From Bradyrhizobium sp. C9 (GTDB lineage Bacteria > Pseudomonadota > Alphaproteobacteria > Rhizobiales > Xanthobacteraceae): a DNA stretch of 64,000 nucleotides. The notes below the pieces were generated by a model. The model saw nothing but the letters and a program-made list of their open reading frames with translations. It was not told the origin of the DNA and did not search any database. The DNA is taken from the NCBI RefSeq assembly GCF_002532045.1, contig NZ_NWTG01000012.1, positions 1 to 64,000 on the forward strand, in the 5' to 3' direction. This document shows, piece after piece, positions 51,282-59,299 of the stretch (the stretch's first letter is position 1; every line of letters begins with the position of its first letter). Both the position numbers and the translations under genes were made by a program.

Positions 51282-51791
51282 TCAACCGCGCGATCCGCGG
51301 CGTTTCCGGTTGGCGCTCCGGGCGGCCTTCGAGCGCTTGCGCGGCTCGGGCTCGGCGGCCGGCTCATTGGCCTGCGCGCTCGCGAGCGACTGGCGAAGGC
51401 CCTCGACCTGTTCGGTCAGTGCGGCGACCTGGTCGGAGAGCTTCTTGGCGTCGGCCTGCTGCGCGGCGAACTGCTTGCGCATAGCCAGCAGTTGGTCCTG
51501 TACTTCCTGTAACTGGTCGATGGATTCCTGCTGGGTCGCCTCCATGCCCTTGGTCTTTTCCACCAGGGCCTCGGAGACCTGTGCGGTCCGCGCCTGCAAC
51601 TGCCGGGCGGCGACCATCCGGTCGGTTTCCGGCACGTTGCCGCTGAAGCTGCGCCACAGCGCGATCGAGCCGATCCCGAACAGCACGAGCACCAGCGCCA
51701 CGGCGCCGATCGCAATCGGCTGCACGCCGATCAGGCTGCTGGCTTGTGCATTCCGGGGGGCAAGTTCGACCATGCGACCAGAACCGGACAT
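51282..51791 (-). CDS. Membrane-anchored coiled-coil protein, unknown function
   Basis: A 169-residue protein. One membrane helix (AIGAVALVLVLFGIGSIALW) lies near residues 28-47. A long heptad-rich coiled coil follows (KTKGMEATQQESIDQLQEVQ, then KKLSDQVAALTEQVEGLRQ, about 85-145), and the end is strongly basic (RKRSKAARSANRKRR). The start at MSGSGRMVEL lacks a clear ribosome site; a Met six codons later is possible. Downstream of fabA on the same strand; a tandem repeat at 51888-51952 lies between. Confidence 0.7.
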   Translation of the reverse strand: MSGSGRMVELAPRNAQASSLIGVQPIAIGAVALVLVLFGIGSIALWRSFSGNVPETDRMVAARQLQARTAQVSEALVEKTKGMEATQQESIDQLQEVQDQLLAMRKQFAAQQADAKKLSDQVAALTEQVEGLRQSLASAQANEPAAEPEPRKRSKAARSANRKRRGSRG

Positions 51792-51887
51792 CAATTGAAA
51801 GGTTCCGAATAGCACAACCGCGGCGCGGGCAAAACCCGCCGATTCGGGCAAGGCGGCACCCGGTCTGTAAAATTCGCCGCAAATTCC

Positions 51888-51952
51888 AAGGCTTCCGCCC
51901 CAAGAGGCTTCCGCCCCAAGAGGCTTCTGCCCCAAAAAGGGCTTCTGCCCCC
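51888..51952. repeat. Tandem GCTTCYGCCCC repeats between fabA and the coiled-coil gene
   Basis: Four units: AAGGCTTCCGCCCC, AAGAGGCTTCCGCCCC, AAGAGGCTTCTGCCCC, and a longer AAAAAGGGCTTCTGCCCCC. The two central 16-base units differ at one position. Confidence 0.85.
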
Positions 51953-51980
51953 GAAGCTGGATGGTCCAACGCGCCGCGCC

Positions 51981-52520
51981 TCAGCTCGTCGGCGCGATCA
52001 GGCCGACCCTCATGTCCTTTGCCAGATAGACGCAAGCGCCGTCGGCCAGCACACGGCCGTCGGCGATGCCCAGCACCAGCCGGCCGCGCCGGACTTGGCG
52101 CATGTCGACCTCGTAGCGCACCAGCCTGACGTCCGGCGTGATGTGGCCCCTGAACTTGACCTCGCCGACCCCGAGGGCGCGGCCCTTGCCCGGCGAGCCC
52201 GACCAGCCGAGCCAGAAGCCGATGATCTGCCACATCGCATCAAGACCGAGACAGCCGGGCATCACGGGGTCGCCGGCAAAGTGGCAGGCGAAGAACCAAT
52301 GGCTAGGTGCAACGTCCAGTTCGGCGGCGATGCGGCCCTTGCCGAAGGCGCCGCCGTCGATCCCGATGTCGGTGATGCGATCCATCATCAGCATCGGTGG
52401 TGCCGGCAGCTGCGCATTGCCGGGGCCGAAATAGCCGCCCGCGCTCGAGCGCAGCAGATCCGGCTTGCTGTAAGACGATTGCGGCGTGTGAAAATCATGC
52501 GGGTTGAACAAGATGGCCAC
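51981..52520 (-). CDS. fabA: 3-hydroxydecanoyl-ACP dehydratase/isomerase FabA
   Basis: A 179-residue hot-dog-fold enzyme that dehydrates 3-hydroxyacyl-ACP and isomerises the double bond, starting unsaturated fatty-acid synthesis. The active-site segment is FFACHFAGDPVMPGCLGLDAMWQ (catalytic His near 80, Asp in GLDAMWQ), and GVGEVKFRGHITPDVRLVRYE is the conserved hot-dog strand. The GTG start gives MAILFNPHDF. It sits 24 bases after the TetR stop, in one operon. No fabB/fabI is adjacent. Confidence 0.9.
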   Translation of the reverse strand: MAILFNPHDFHTPQSSYSKPDLLRSSAGGYFGPGNAQLPAPPMLMMDRITDIGIDGGAFGKGRIAAELDVAPSHWFFACHFAGDPVMPGCLGLDAMWQIIGFWLGWSGSPGKGRALGVGEVKFRGHITPDVRLVRYEVDMRQVRRGRLVLGIADGRVLADGACVYLAKDMRVGLIAPTS

Positions 52521-52544
52521 CGATCTTGGGGTTATAGTGGAACG

Positions 52545-53174
52545 TTAGACGCGGCTGCGCCGGGGGGCTTTTGGCTTCGCCGGCGGGGACTTGGCGGTCA
52601 GGCGCAGCGCCGCGGCCATGAAGGCCCAGATGTCGCCGGTCAGCCTTGCCGGATCCGGCCGCCGGTCGGCGGTGAGCGCGCCGATCAGCGCTTGGCGGAT
52701 GCCGCCGATCATCAGCGCAATGGTGAGGTGAGGGTCGAGGTCGCCGGGCACGATCCCGTCGCGCTGCGCAGCCTCGACCATGCGCGCCCCAGCTGCCAGC
52801 TGCCTTGTGGTGAAGGCGGTCTCGACATCAAGCACCTCGGGCGCCCGGCTCAGCGGTCCGATCACCAGCGGCGCAAACGGGTGCTCATAGTGAAAGGCGA
52901 CATAGGCGCCGATCCGCGCCTTCTCCCGGTCCGCCCAGCTCCTGGCGGACAGCTTGGCGCCGCCGAATGCCGCCTCATCCAGCCGCTCATAGAAGTCTTC
53001 GACGACGGCGGCTATCAGGCCGGCCTTCGATCCGAAGTGGTGATAGGCGAGCCCGACCGAGACCTGCGCCCGCCGCGCGACCGCCTGCATCTCGAGGTGG
53101 CCGAGCCCCTCGATCAGTTCCTCTTGGGCCGCCGAGAGCAGCCGCTCGCGTGTGCCGAGGCTCGTCGCGCCCAT
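52545..53174 (-). CDS. TetR family transcriptional regulator
   Basis: A 209-residue repressor. The N-terminal helix-turn-helix includes TRERLLSAAQEELIEGLG and VARRAQVSVGLAYHHFGSKAGL (residues about 8-52), followed by a helical ligand domain and a basic tail. A perfect 20-bp palindrome overlaps the region 14-33 bases upstream of its ATG, the expected place for autoregulation. It is the first gene before fabA, so it likely senses an acyl ligand and controls the operon. Confidence 0.88.
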   Translation of the reverse strand: MGATSLGTRERLLSAAQEELIEGLGHLEMQAVARRAQVSVGLAYHHFGSKAGLIAAVVEDFYERLDEAAFGGAKLSARSWADREKARIGAYVAFHYEHPFAPLVIGPLSRAPEVLDVETAFTTRQLAAGARMVEAAQRDGIVPGDLDPHLTIALMIGGIRQALIGALTADRRPDPARLTGDIWAFMAAALRLTAKSPPAKPKAPRRSRV

Positions 53175-53187
53175 CGTTGGTCCGTCG

Positions 53188-53207
53188 TTGAATTGAATTC
53201 AATTCAA
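53188..53207. promoter_or_regulatory. Perfect 20-bp palindrome, TetR operator candidate
   Basis: TTGAATTGAA followed by its exact inverted complement (TTCAATTCAA). It lies 14 bases before the TetR ATG. The A+T content contrasts sharply with its surroundings. It is the only such palindrome in the 223-bp gap 53175-53397. Confidence 0.85.
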
Positions 53208-53397
53208 TCGGGCGGATGCCAGGATGTCAAGCCTGGGGCGCCGGATCGCCGCGCAGACGCTCGCCGCTCAAACGCTTCAGTGACAGCCGCCGGAACGGGT
53301 AGCAATTAAGTTCGCGCGCTGGCGCGTGATCCGCCGGCCGTCGCGATGTCTCGTTGGCCGGGCCCGCGTGCCGATCCGGCGCCGCGAGCTTTTTCGC

Positions 53398-55389
53398 TTA
53401 GCGCTCGGCGTGCGCGCCAGCGTTTAGGGCCGAGCTGAGCGCAGCCTCAAAGAGGTGTTCGTATTGCTGCGCGTTGACGTTCGAGATGTGAGCCGTGTCC
53501 CGGAAGTTTGCTTGACCTGATCGAACCAGGTAGCACGAACTGTCGTCGCAGACTTCCGTTTGCGGGTCGATCGGGATCAGCCACGGATTGCCGTTACGGG
53601 GGGAGAGTACGGTCCGGTCGATCTGCTGGCGCAGATCGCGCATCGTCAGGATCGGGTCGGCCGCGACCCTCCACTCGGTGATGGCCTTTCCTGCCCTGAT
53701 CTGGCTTTCGATCCACTTCTGCGGCACGTCGAAGCCGATATTGAGCAGCGGCATCACCATAATGACGGTCTTGCCGCTTGAGAGCAGCGTGTCGACCAGT
53801 GGCGCGATCTCGGTGGCGCTGCTCCAGTTGCCGGCGAGAACGATGATGCTCGGCTCGGCGCGGTCGCCCAGATATTGCAGCGTCTCGGTGTTGAACTGGC
53901 GGCACGGCTGGCTGTCGGCGGCATTGCGATCGGGATCGTCGGCAAAGGGTCGGCAGGCGCTCTGTGTCGCAATAAGACCGGTGAGGCCGAGCCGGGTTAC
54001 GGCCGTTGTCATCGGCTCAAGATACTGGTTTGCAAAGGAATCGCCCCACAGCATGACGGTAGCTTGATCGGCGTTGCCGGTGCCGAAGGTGCAATACCTC
54101 TCGCTTGCGGCCTTCATCGAGTTGGGATTGCGGAAACATTCATCGCGTGGCGTGTCGGTCTTGCGGGCCATCTCGGCGGGCAGCAGATAAGCCGGCAGCC
54201 GCCCCGGGTAGCCGGTCGTCACCAATGAGCCGACCGTAAAGGCAACGAAGCACGCTGCCGCGGCGCCTGTACAGGCCAACAGCCGCTGCGGCGTCCAGAC
54301 GTCGCGCCGCAAACGGAACGGCTGTTCAACCAAGGCGTAGGAGACGGCGCCGACCGCGATCGAAGCCGCGGCCATCGCAGCTTTCGAGATGGCGCCGACC
54401 TCATAGCCGCGCGCCGTGAGCCATCCGCCGGCCAGAACCCAAATCGGCCAGTGCCAGAGGTAGATCGAGTAAGACCAGTCACCGATGCGTTGCACGACCG
54501 GCGAGCGAATGAGTCTCGAGGTCGTGAATCCGCCCGCGACGACAAGGGCCGCGCCGATGATGGGCAGGATGGTCCAGGCGCCCGGCCAACGGGCTTCGGG
54601 CAGCGGATAGGCGACGCAGAACGCCGACAGGATCCAGCCGATTGCGGCGGCTGTGGTGCTGGAGGCCGTGGAACGGGGCGGGCGAGCGTTCGCCCGGCGC
54701 CAGACTTCGGCGACCGCGATCATACCGCCGGCCAACGGCTCCCATGCCCGCCCGCGGAGCGAGAAGAACGCCGAACCCATCGCATCGTGCTGGTTTTGCC
54801 AAAGGCACCAGGTCAAGGACGCAACGGCGACGGCAAATAGCGCGGCCATTGTCGCAGCTGGAGCCTTCGATCTCGCCGATCGCGACCACACGAAGCGCAC
54901 CAAAAGCGGCATCCAGATGTAGAACTGCCACTCCACCGCGAGCGACCAGGTGTGCAGAAGCGGCTTGGTCTGCGCGGCCATCGCGAAATAGCCGTTGTCG
55001 TTGTCGAAAGCGAAGTTCGACAGAAAGAAGAGCGCGTAGCAGGCTTGGCGGATGTGGCGGAAGTATTCGCCCGGCAGGGTCATGAACCATCCGACCGCCG
55101 CGGTAGTTGCGACAACCACGAGAAGTGCCGGATAGATGCGTCGGAGCCGCATCAGGGCGAAGTCGCCATAGGAGAAGCGGTCCTTGGCGAGATCGGCGAT
55201 CACCTTGCCGGTCATCAGGTAGCCGGTGATGACGAAGAACGCGTCGACGCCCACAAAGCCGCCGGCAAAGCCTGGAACCCTCAAATGATAGCCAAGGACG
55301 GCCAGCACTGCGAGCGCGCGCAAGGCATTGATGTCGCCGCGAAACCCGGCGCGCTCAGTTGGCGCCCCGCCCTGTATTGCAAAGTTCAA
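53398..55389 (-). CDS. Acyltransferase-3 / SGNH fusion (OafA-like)
   Basis: A 663-residue inner-membrane enzyme that O-acylates surface polysaccharide or lipopolysaccharide. The N-terminal acyltransferase-3 domain has about ten helices, with RGDINALRALAVLAVLGYHL and the FVGVDAFFVITGYL segment (His-containing loop). A C-terminal SGNH domain has MLWGDSFANQYLEP (Ser, about residue 450) and NFRDTAHISNVN (Asp-x2-His). A TTG start with AGGGG upstream gives MNFAIQGG. Glycan-modifying target unknown; no polysaccharide gene cluster is adjacent. Confidence 0.86.
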   Translation of the reverse strand: MNFAIQGGAPTERAGFRGDINALRALAVLAVLGYHLRVPGFAGGFVGVDAFFVITGYLMTGKVIADLAKDRFSYGDFALMRLRRIYPALLVVVATTAAVGWFMTLPGEYFRHIRQACYALFFLSNFAFDNDNGYFAMAAQTKPLLHTWSLAVEWQFYIWMPLLVRFVWSRSARSKAPAATMAALFAVAVASLTWCLWQNQHDAMGSAFFSLRGRAWEPLAGGMIAVAEVWRRANARPPRSTASSTTAAAIGWILSAFCVAYPLPEARWPGAWTILPIIGAALVVAGGFTTSRLIRSPVVQRIGDWSYSIYLWHWPIWVLAGGWLTARGYEVGAISKAAMAAASIAVGAVSYALVEQPFRLRRDVWTPQRLLACTGAAAACFVAFTVGSLVTTGYPGRLPAYLLPAEMARKTDTPRDECFRNPNSMKAASERYCTFGTGNADQATVMLWGDSFANQYLEPMTTAVTRLGLTGLIATQSACRPFADDPDRNAADSQPCRQFNTETLQYLGDRAEPSIIVLAGNWSSATEIAPLVDTLLSSGKTVIMVMPLLNIGFDVPQKWIESQIRAGKAITEWRVAADPILTMRDLRQQIDRTVLSPRNGNPWLIPIDPQTEVCDDSSCYLVRSGQANFRDTAHISNVNAQQYEHLFEAALSSALNAGAHAER

Positions 55390-55534
55390 ATCGCCAACCC
55401 CTAAAAAACCTGCGGAAGCTGGCTCAACCCGGGTCTGAAATCAACCGGAAGACGCCCCATCGCTTGGTTGCGCACAGCCCAAACAGTCCGAATTCCCGAC
55501 GCTTATGGGCTCCAGTTCAACGAAAGGACGATCC

Positions 55535-55747
55535 GTGTCGCGCTTTGCGATCGGCATCGCGGCGCTCATCGCCATCTCGCAGGTGCTGCCTGCCGCCGCG
55601 CGCGATACCGACGGCCGTTACGCCAACGCACCGCTGAAGTCCTGGTTCTCAGGGAATTCATGTCCCTTGAAAAAAGTTGCGGCCAGCCTTTGGGGGAAGG
55701 CTGGCCGCGCGCGAACCGGTCTGGGACGGGGAGGGGTGGGGATGTGA
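55535..55747 (+). pseudogene. Truncated small secreted-protein gene
   Basis: GTG start after GAAAGGACG; a signal peptide (FAIGIAALIAISQVLPAAA) is followed by RDTDGRYANAPLKSWF. That stretch resembles a family of short secreted bradyrhizobial proteins whose conserved Cys-rich part normally continues right after it. Here the frame instead enters SGNSCPLKKVAASLWGKAG, which overlaps a terminator hairpin of the opposite strand, and ends at 55747. This looks like a 3-prime truncation. The family assignment is from memory. Confidence 0.5.
55669..55708 (-). terminator. Rho-independent terminator of the BTLCP gene
   Basis: On the minus strand, GCGGCCAGCCTT pairs perfectly with AAGGCTGGCCGC (12 bp) around a six-base loop, followed by AACTTTTTTC. 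It lies about 70 bases past the protease stop. Confidence 0.85.
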
Positions 55748-55778
55748 CCGGGTCGCGAACTCGATTCCTCGTTGCCGC

Positions 55779-56393
55779 TCAGCGCGAGCTTGCGGTTGAA
55801 ACTGCGGGGCGGTTGTCGCCGAGCGAGACCCACACATTGGGATCGCTTTGCGATTGCCGCTTGACGAAGCGGTAGCCGGTCTCCGTCCAGGCGACGATGC
55901 TCTCGTTCTGATTGTCGAGCACGAATTCGCCCTTGTCGGTCTTCACCGTCAGCACCGCGTGGCCTTCGCCCTTCTTGTCGCGCACCACCGTGATCAACAG
56001 CGCCTCACGCGGCCAGCCGGCATCCATCAGCATCTTGCGCTTCAGGAGCACGTAGTCCTCGCAGTCGCCGTAACCGTCGGTCGGCAACGACCATTTCTCG
56101 ATCACGCCCCAATGATCCATGTCGGTCATCGGCTTGATGGTCTCGTTGACCCACTTGTTGACCCGCACGAGGTCGCGCCAGGCGGTCTGCGACAACACGA
56201 TGTCGCGTGGTTGCGTCTTGCCGCCGCGGCACTCGGCGGGATTGTCGGCGCAGAATTCGACCCAGCCGATCGGCGAACGCGCAACGTCACCGAGGCTGGC
56301 GTAGACCACGTCGCCGGCCTTGGCCGACACGCACGTCGCAAACAGAATGGCGGCAACCGCCAAACCTTTCCCCTCTCCCCTGAACCCAAACAT
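55779..56393 (-). CDS. Transglutaminase-like cysteine protease (BTLCP / LapG-like)
   Basis: A 204-residue periplasmic protein: signal peptide (residues 1-26), then the BTLCP fold. The catalytic triad is Cys in GDCEDYVLLK, His in GEGHAVLTVKT and Asp in VLDNQNESI. WSLPTDGYGDCED is the family signature. The best-known relative, LapG, clips biofilm adhesins and is held back by a c-di-GMP receptor. No adhesin or LapD gene is visible here, so the role may differ. The ATG used is 39 bases inside a longer frame and follows a GGGGG site; the longer start is less likely. Confidence 0.83.
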   Translation of the reverse strand: MFGFRGEGKGLAVAAILFATCVSAKAGDVVYASLGDVARSPIGWVEFCADNPAECRGGKTQPRDIVLSQTAWRDLVRVNKWVNETIKPMTDMDHWGVIEKWSLPTDGYGDCEDYVLLKRKMLMDAGWPREALLITVVRDKKGEGHAVLTVKTDKGEFVLDNQNESIVAWTETGYRFVKRQSQSDPNVWVSLGDNRPAVSTASSR

Positions 56394-56654
56394 CGTGGCC
56401 CCCGTTCTTCTTGTTGGGACCACGTTTCGCATAAAGCTTTTGCGCCGCCGCTAAGTACGCAAAGTAGATTTGACGCGAATACTGGTAAAAGCTGCGGCTA
56501 ATTCGATCTTTACTTGAATCGAATTCGCGTAAAATTTGAAACAACTGTAATTGATTCAAATTTTATGCATTAACGCGGCTGGCGTTGCGCCAGCGCGGTT
56601 TGTTGCGTCAAAAGCTCCAGTCGTTAACCGCCGATTTCACTGCGCCAAACGCGC

Positions 56655-56690
56655 CGAAGGCGGCCACCGGTGCACCGGAGGCCGCCTTCG
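56655..56690. terminator. Long hairpin, probable terminator of the tandem PilZ gene
   Basis: CGAAGGCGGCC pairs perfectly with GGCCGCCTTCG around CACCGGTGCACCGGA-type bases that can form an inner stem. It lies 37 bases past the tandem PilZ gene stop on the minus strand. A U-run is weak, so efficiency is uncertain. The rest of the gap 56394-56726 shows no gene. Confidence 0.5.
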
Positions 56691-56726
56691 CGGGCTGAAA
56701 ACGGGGGTCTTGAGCGGTTTTTCGCT

Positions 56727-57344
56727 TTACCTCGCGGTAACGCTCTCTTCGAGCGTTTCCGCGGACTGTTCGTGGACGAACTCGAGCGCGAAGCCTTCCT
56801 CGAGATTTCGCACCACGCGGGCCTGCACCCGGCCGAGCATCACCAGCGACTTCAGCGGCGGGCGGTTCTCGGCGGCAATCGCGGCACCGGACAGGGAAAG
56901 GTCGATGATGCGGCAGGTCATCCGCGTGCCGTCTTCCTGGGTGAGCAGCGCGATCGGGTTGCGCGGCACGATACGGTCGTGGCGGCGATCCTCGGGCAGA
57001 TTGAGGATGTCGCGGTTGGCGAGCCAGGTGAGCTGGGCGGCGAGCTTGTCGCGCTTGCGCGCGGTGGCGCCGATCGTCATCGCAAAGCCGTTGTCGATGA
57101 TGCGGGTGATGCGGCCCTCGACCCGGCCGATATGATCCAGATAGGCGATCACGCGGTCGCCGACATTGCCGATGCCGGGCGCCAGCAGCGCGAGGCCGCC
57201 CGGGGACATGTTGATAATCTGGCAGGGAAACTCGCGCCGGTCAGGCAGCATGTAGCGGCCGAGCAGGTGCACCTTGACGCGCTGGAAGCGGCGCCGCTCC
57301 TCGGCTACGGGGACGACGGTAGTTTTCTTTTGTGCAAACGACAT
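56727..57344 (-). CDS. Tandem PilZ-domain protein
   Basis: A 205-residue protein with two PilZ domains. The first (residues about 15-95) has ERRRFQRVKVHLLGRYML and INMSPGGLALLAP. The second (about 105-195) has EDRRHDRIVPRNPIALL and IIDLSLSGAAIA. Both keep the arginine-rich loop and the D/N-x-S-xx-G motif, so both could bind cyclic di-GMP. The start is MSFAQKKTT; a longer upstream frame exists. It lies just upstream of the LapG-like protease gene, on the same strand but 333 bp away. Confidence 0.82.
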   Translation of the reverse strand: MSFAQKKTTVVPVAEERRRFQRVKVHLLGRYMLPDRREFPCQIINMSPGGLALLAPGIGNVGDRVIAYLDHIGRVEGRITRIIDNGFAMTIGATARKRDKLAAQLTWLANRDILNLPEDRRHDRIVPRNPIALLTQEDGTRMTCRIIDLSLSGAAIAAENRPPLKSLVMLGRVQARVVRNLEEGFALEFVHEQSAETLEESVTAR

Positions 57345-57497
57345 CACAACAAACCTGGCCACCGTCCATTCGGAGCCCCGACGACGGTAAGGCTGATAGG
57401 GTTAACAGGGCGTTACGGTTGAGGCGTGGAACTCGTGCACGGCGCAAGAGAGATGCAAGAGAGACAAGCGAAGTTCAGATGCGCCGTACCCCGGGCG

Positions 57498-59045
57498 TCA
57501 GGCCCGTGCAGATGCCGCGTCAGGTTCTCCGAACCATCGCGCTGCGGCTTGGATAGTCTGCTCCAGATCCGGTTCGATGTCTGTGGCCCAAGCCACAAAC
57601 CCATCAGGACGCACCAGCACCGCGTTCAAGCCCAGCCGATCGCTGGCGTCGCTTGCGAGATAGCTGATCCGCCCGCGCCAGCGATCAGCCAGCGTGCGCA
57701 GGGGCGAGCGCGGCGCGAAGTCGAGCAGCAGGCCGCGCCCATCTCCGAGCAGTTCGCCGAGCCGCGTCCCACAGGCGAGCTCGAAGTCGGGCGCGCTGCG
57801 GCCCACCAGCGGGTGGAAGCCGCCAAGATCGTAGCGCAGCGAAACGCCCCACACGCGCTCGGCAAAATATGTCGCGCCGTCTGATGTCGCGATCAGATCG
57901 CGGATGACGGCTTCGAGCGCGCGCGAACTCCGGCTCGGCCGCATCAGCGCGACCTGGGCGCGCGACCAGTCGAGAATCCGTGCGCCCACCGGATGCCGTT
58001 CGCTGCAATAGCTGTCGAGCAGATCCACCTGCGCGTCGCCCCGGATTGTGGCCGCGAGCTTCCAGCCGAGATTCATCGCATCGCCAAGCCCGAGGTTGAG
58101 CCCTTGGCCGCCGAGCGGAGAATGGATGTGCGCGGCATCGCCGGCGAGCAGCACGCGTCCGTTCCGGTACGCCGTCGCCTGACAGGCGCGATCCGTCCAG
58201 GTGGTGACAAGCTGCAGCGCCGTCACCGTGACGTCGGTGCCGGAGACGCGGCGCAGCACCGCCTGCACATGCTCGCGCGTGATCTCTTGGGTGCGGTGGA
58301 AAGCGCCGCCGTCGAAATCGACCATCGCGATGGTGCCGGGACGCGCATATGTGTACATGCCCGTCGGCGTGTAGTGGCGGCCGGGGCGGAGCTTGTCCGG
58401 ATCGGCGAGCTCGACCTCGACCGAATAGCCGGTGAACTCGGGATCGGTGCCGACAAACTCAAAGCCGCCGGCCTTGCGCACGATGCTGCGGCCGCCGTCA
58501 CAACCGACCAGCCAGTGCCCGTGGACCGTCTCGCCGCCGGTGTGAACGGTGACGCCGTCATCCGATTGATCGAACGCCTCGACGCCAGCGCCGCGCCTGA
58601 TCTCGACGCCCAGCGCGATTGCGCGCGCGGCGAGCGCAGCTTCAAGCTGCTCCATGTCGACCGCCATGCTGGTACCGGCCGGACCCGGCAGGCGATACGG
58701 CCATTTCGACGCGTCGATATCGTCGTGAAAGAACTGGATGCCGGCAAAATGCCCGGCCGGGCGGCGCGGCTGCTGCATCCAATGCGCGCCGTTCGACGCG
58801 TCATCCTTCGCACGCTGCAGCGCTGCGATGTCGTCGAGCATCCCGCGACGATAGAGGGCCTCGATGGTGGGGGCCGAAAGGCCGCGCATGCCGAACGGCA
58901 GCCGCTTCAACGGAGAGCGCGGGTCGGCGGCCTGCTCCAGCACCAGCACCGAGCGCCCGGCGAGCCGCAGCTCGCAGGCAAGCAGCAGGCCGACGGGGCC
59001 TGCACCGGCAATCACGACATCATGGGGAAGGGGGTGGTGTTGCAT
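57498..59045 (-). CDS. FAD-dependent monooxygenase (rifampicin/phenol hydroxylase-like)
   Basis: A 515-residue flavin hydroxylase. DVVIAGAGPVGLLLACELRLAG is the FAD Rossmann motif, VGCDGGRSIVRK the DG motif, and LLAGDAAHIHSPLGGQGLNLGLGDA the GD motif, with a C-terminal thioredoxin-like extension (about residues 390-510). This architecture fits the PheA/TfdB and rifampicin-monooxygenase group that hydroxylates aromatics or antibiotics; substrate unknown. The ATG is preceded by an AGGAGTAG site. The 254-bp gap upstream (59046-59299) contains no gene I can support. Confidence 0.87.
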   Translation of the reverse strand: MQHHPLPHDVVIAGAGPVGLLLACELRLAGRSVLVLEQAADPRSPLKRLPFGMRGLSAPTIEALYRRGMLDDIAALQRAKDDASNGAHWMQQPRRPAGHFAGIQFFHDDIDASKWPYRLPGPAGTSMAVDMEQLEAALAARAIALGVEIRRGAGVEAFDQSDDGVTVHTGGETVHGHWLVGCDGGRSIVRKAGGFEFVGTDPEFTGYSVEVELADPDKLRPGRHYTPTGMYTYARPGTIAMVDFDGGAFHRTQEITREHVQAVLRRVSGTDVTVTALQLVTTWTDRACQATAYRNGRVLLAGDAAHIHSPLGGQGLNLGLGDAMNLGWKLAATIRGDAQVDLLDSYCSERHPVGARILDWSRAQVALMRPSRSSRALEAVIRDLIATSDGATYFAERVWGVSLRYDLGGFHPLVGRSAPDFELACGTRLGELLGDGRGLLLDFAPRSPLRTLADRWRGRISYLASDASDRLGLNAVLVRPDGFVAWATDIEPDLEQTIQAAARWFGEPDAASARA

Positions 59046-59299
59046 GAACTACTCCTCTGTCGGTGTTCGACCGGAGCGGTTCGTCGGGTTGAGAACCACA
59101 CGGACGAACAATGGACGCTTCGATCGCGTCCGGTGTTCGTCGTGGGGATCTCATGCACGCGGCAGGAGATCAGAGCTTTCGTTCTCGAAAGGACTTCGAT
59201 TTCGAAGGACTTGGGCTTACCAAACCAAGTCTGCCTTTTCCGACAGGGGCGATATAGCGGCATCGCGACAGCTCCGCAATGGCGGTCTGTGCGTGCCGG

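Noticed and set aside
51116..51484. Open frames on the plus strand over the coiled-coil gene and its downstream gap
   Set aside because: They overlap the clear minus-strand coiled-coil gene and lack ribosome sites or motifs.
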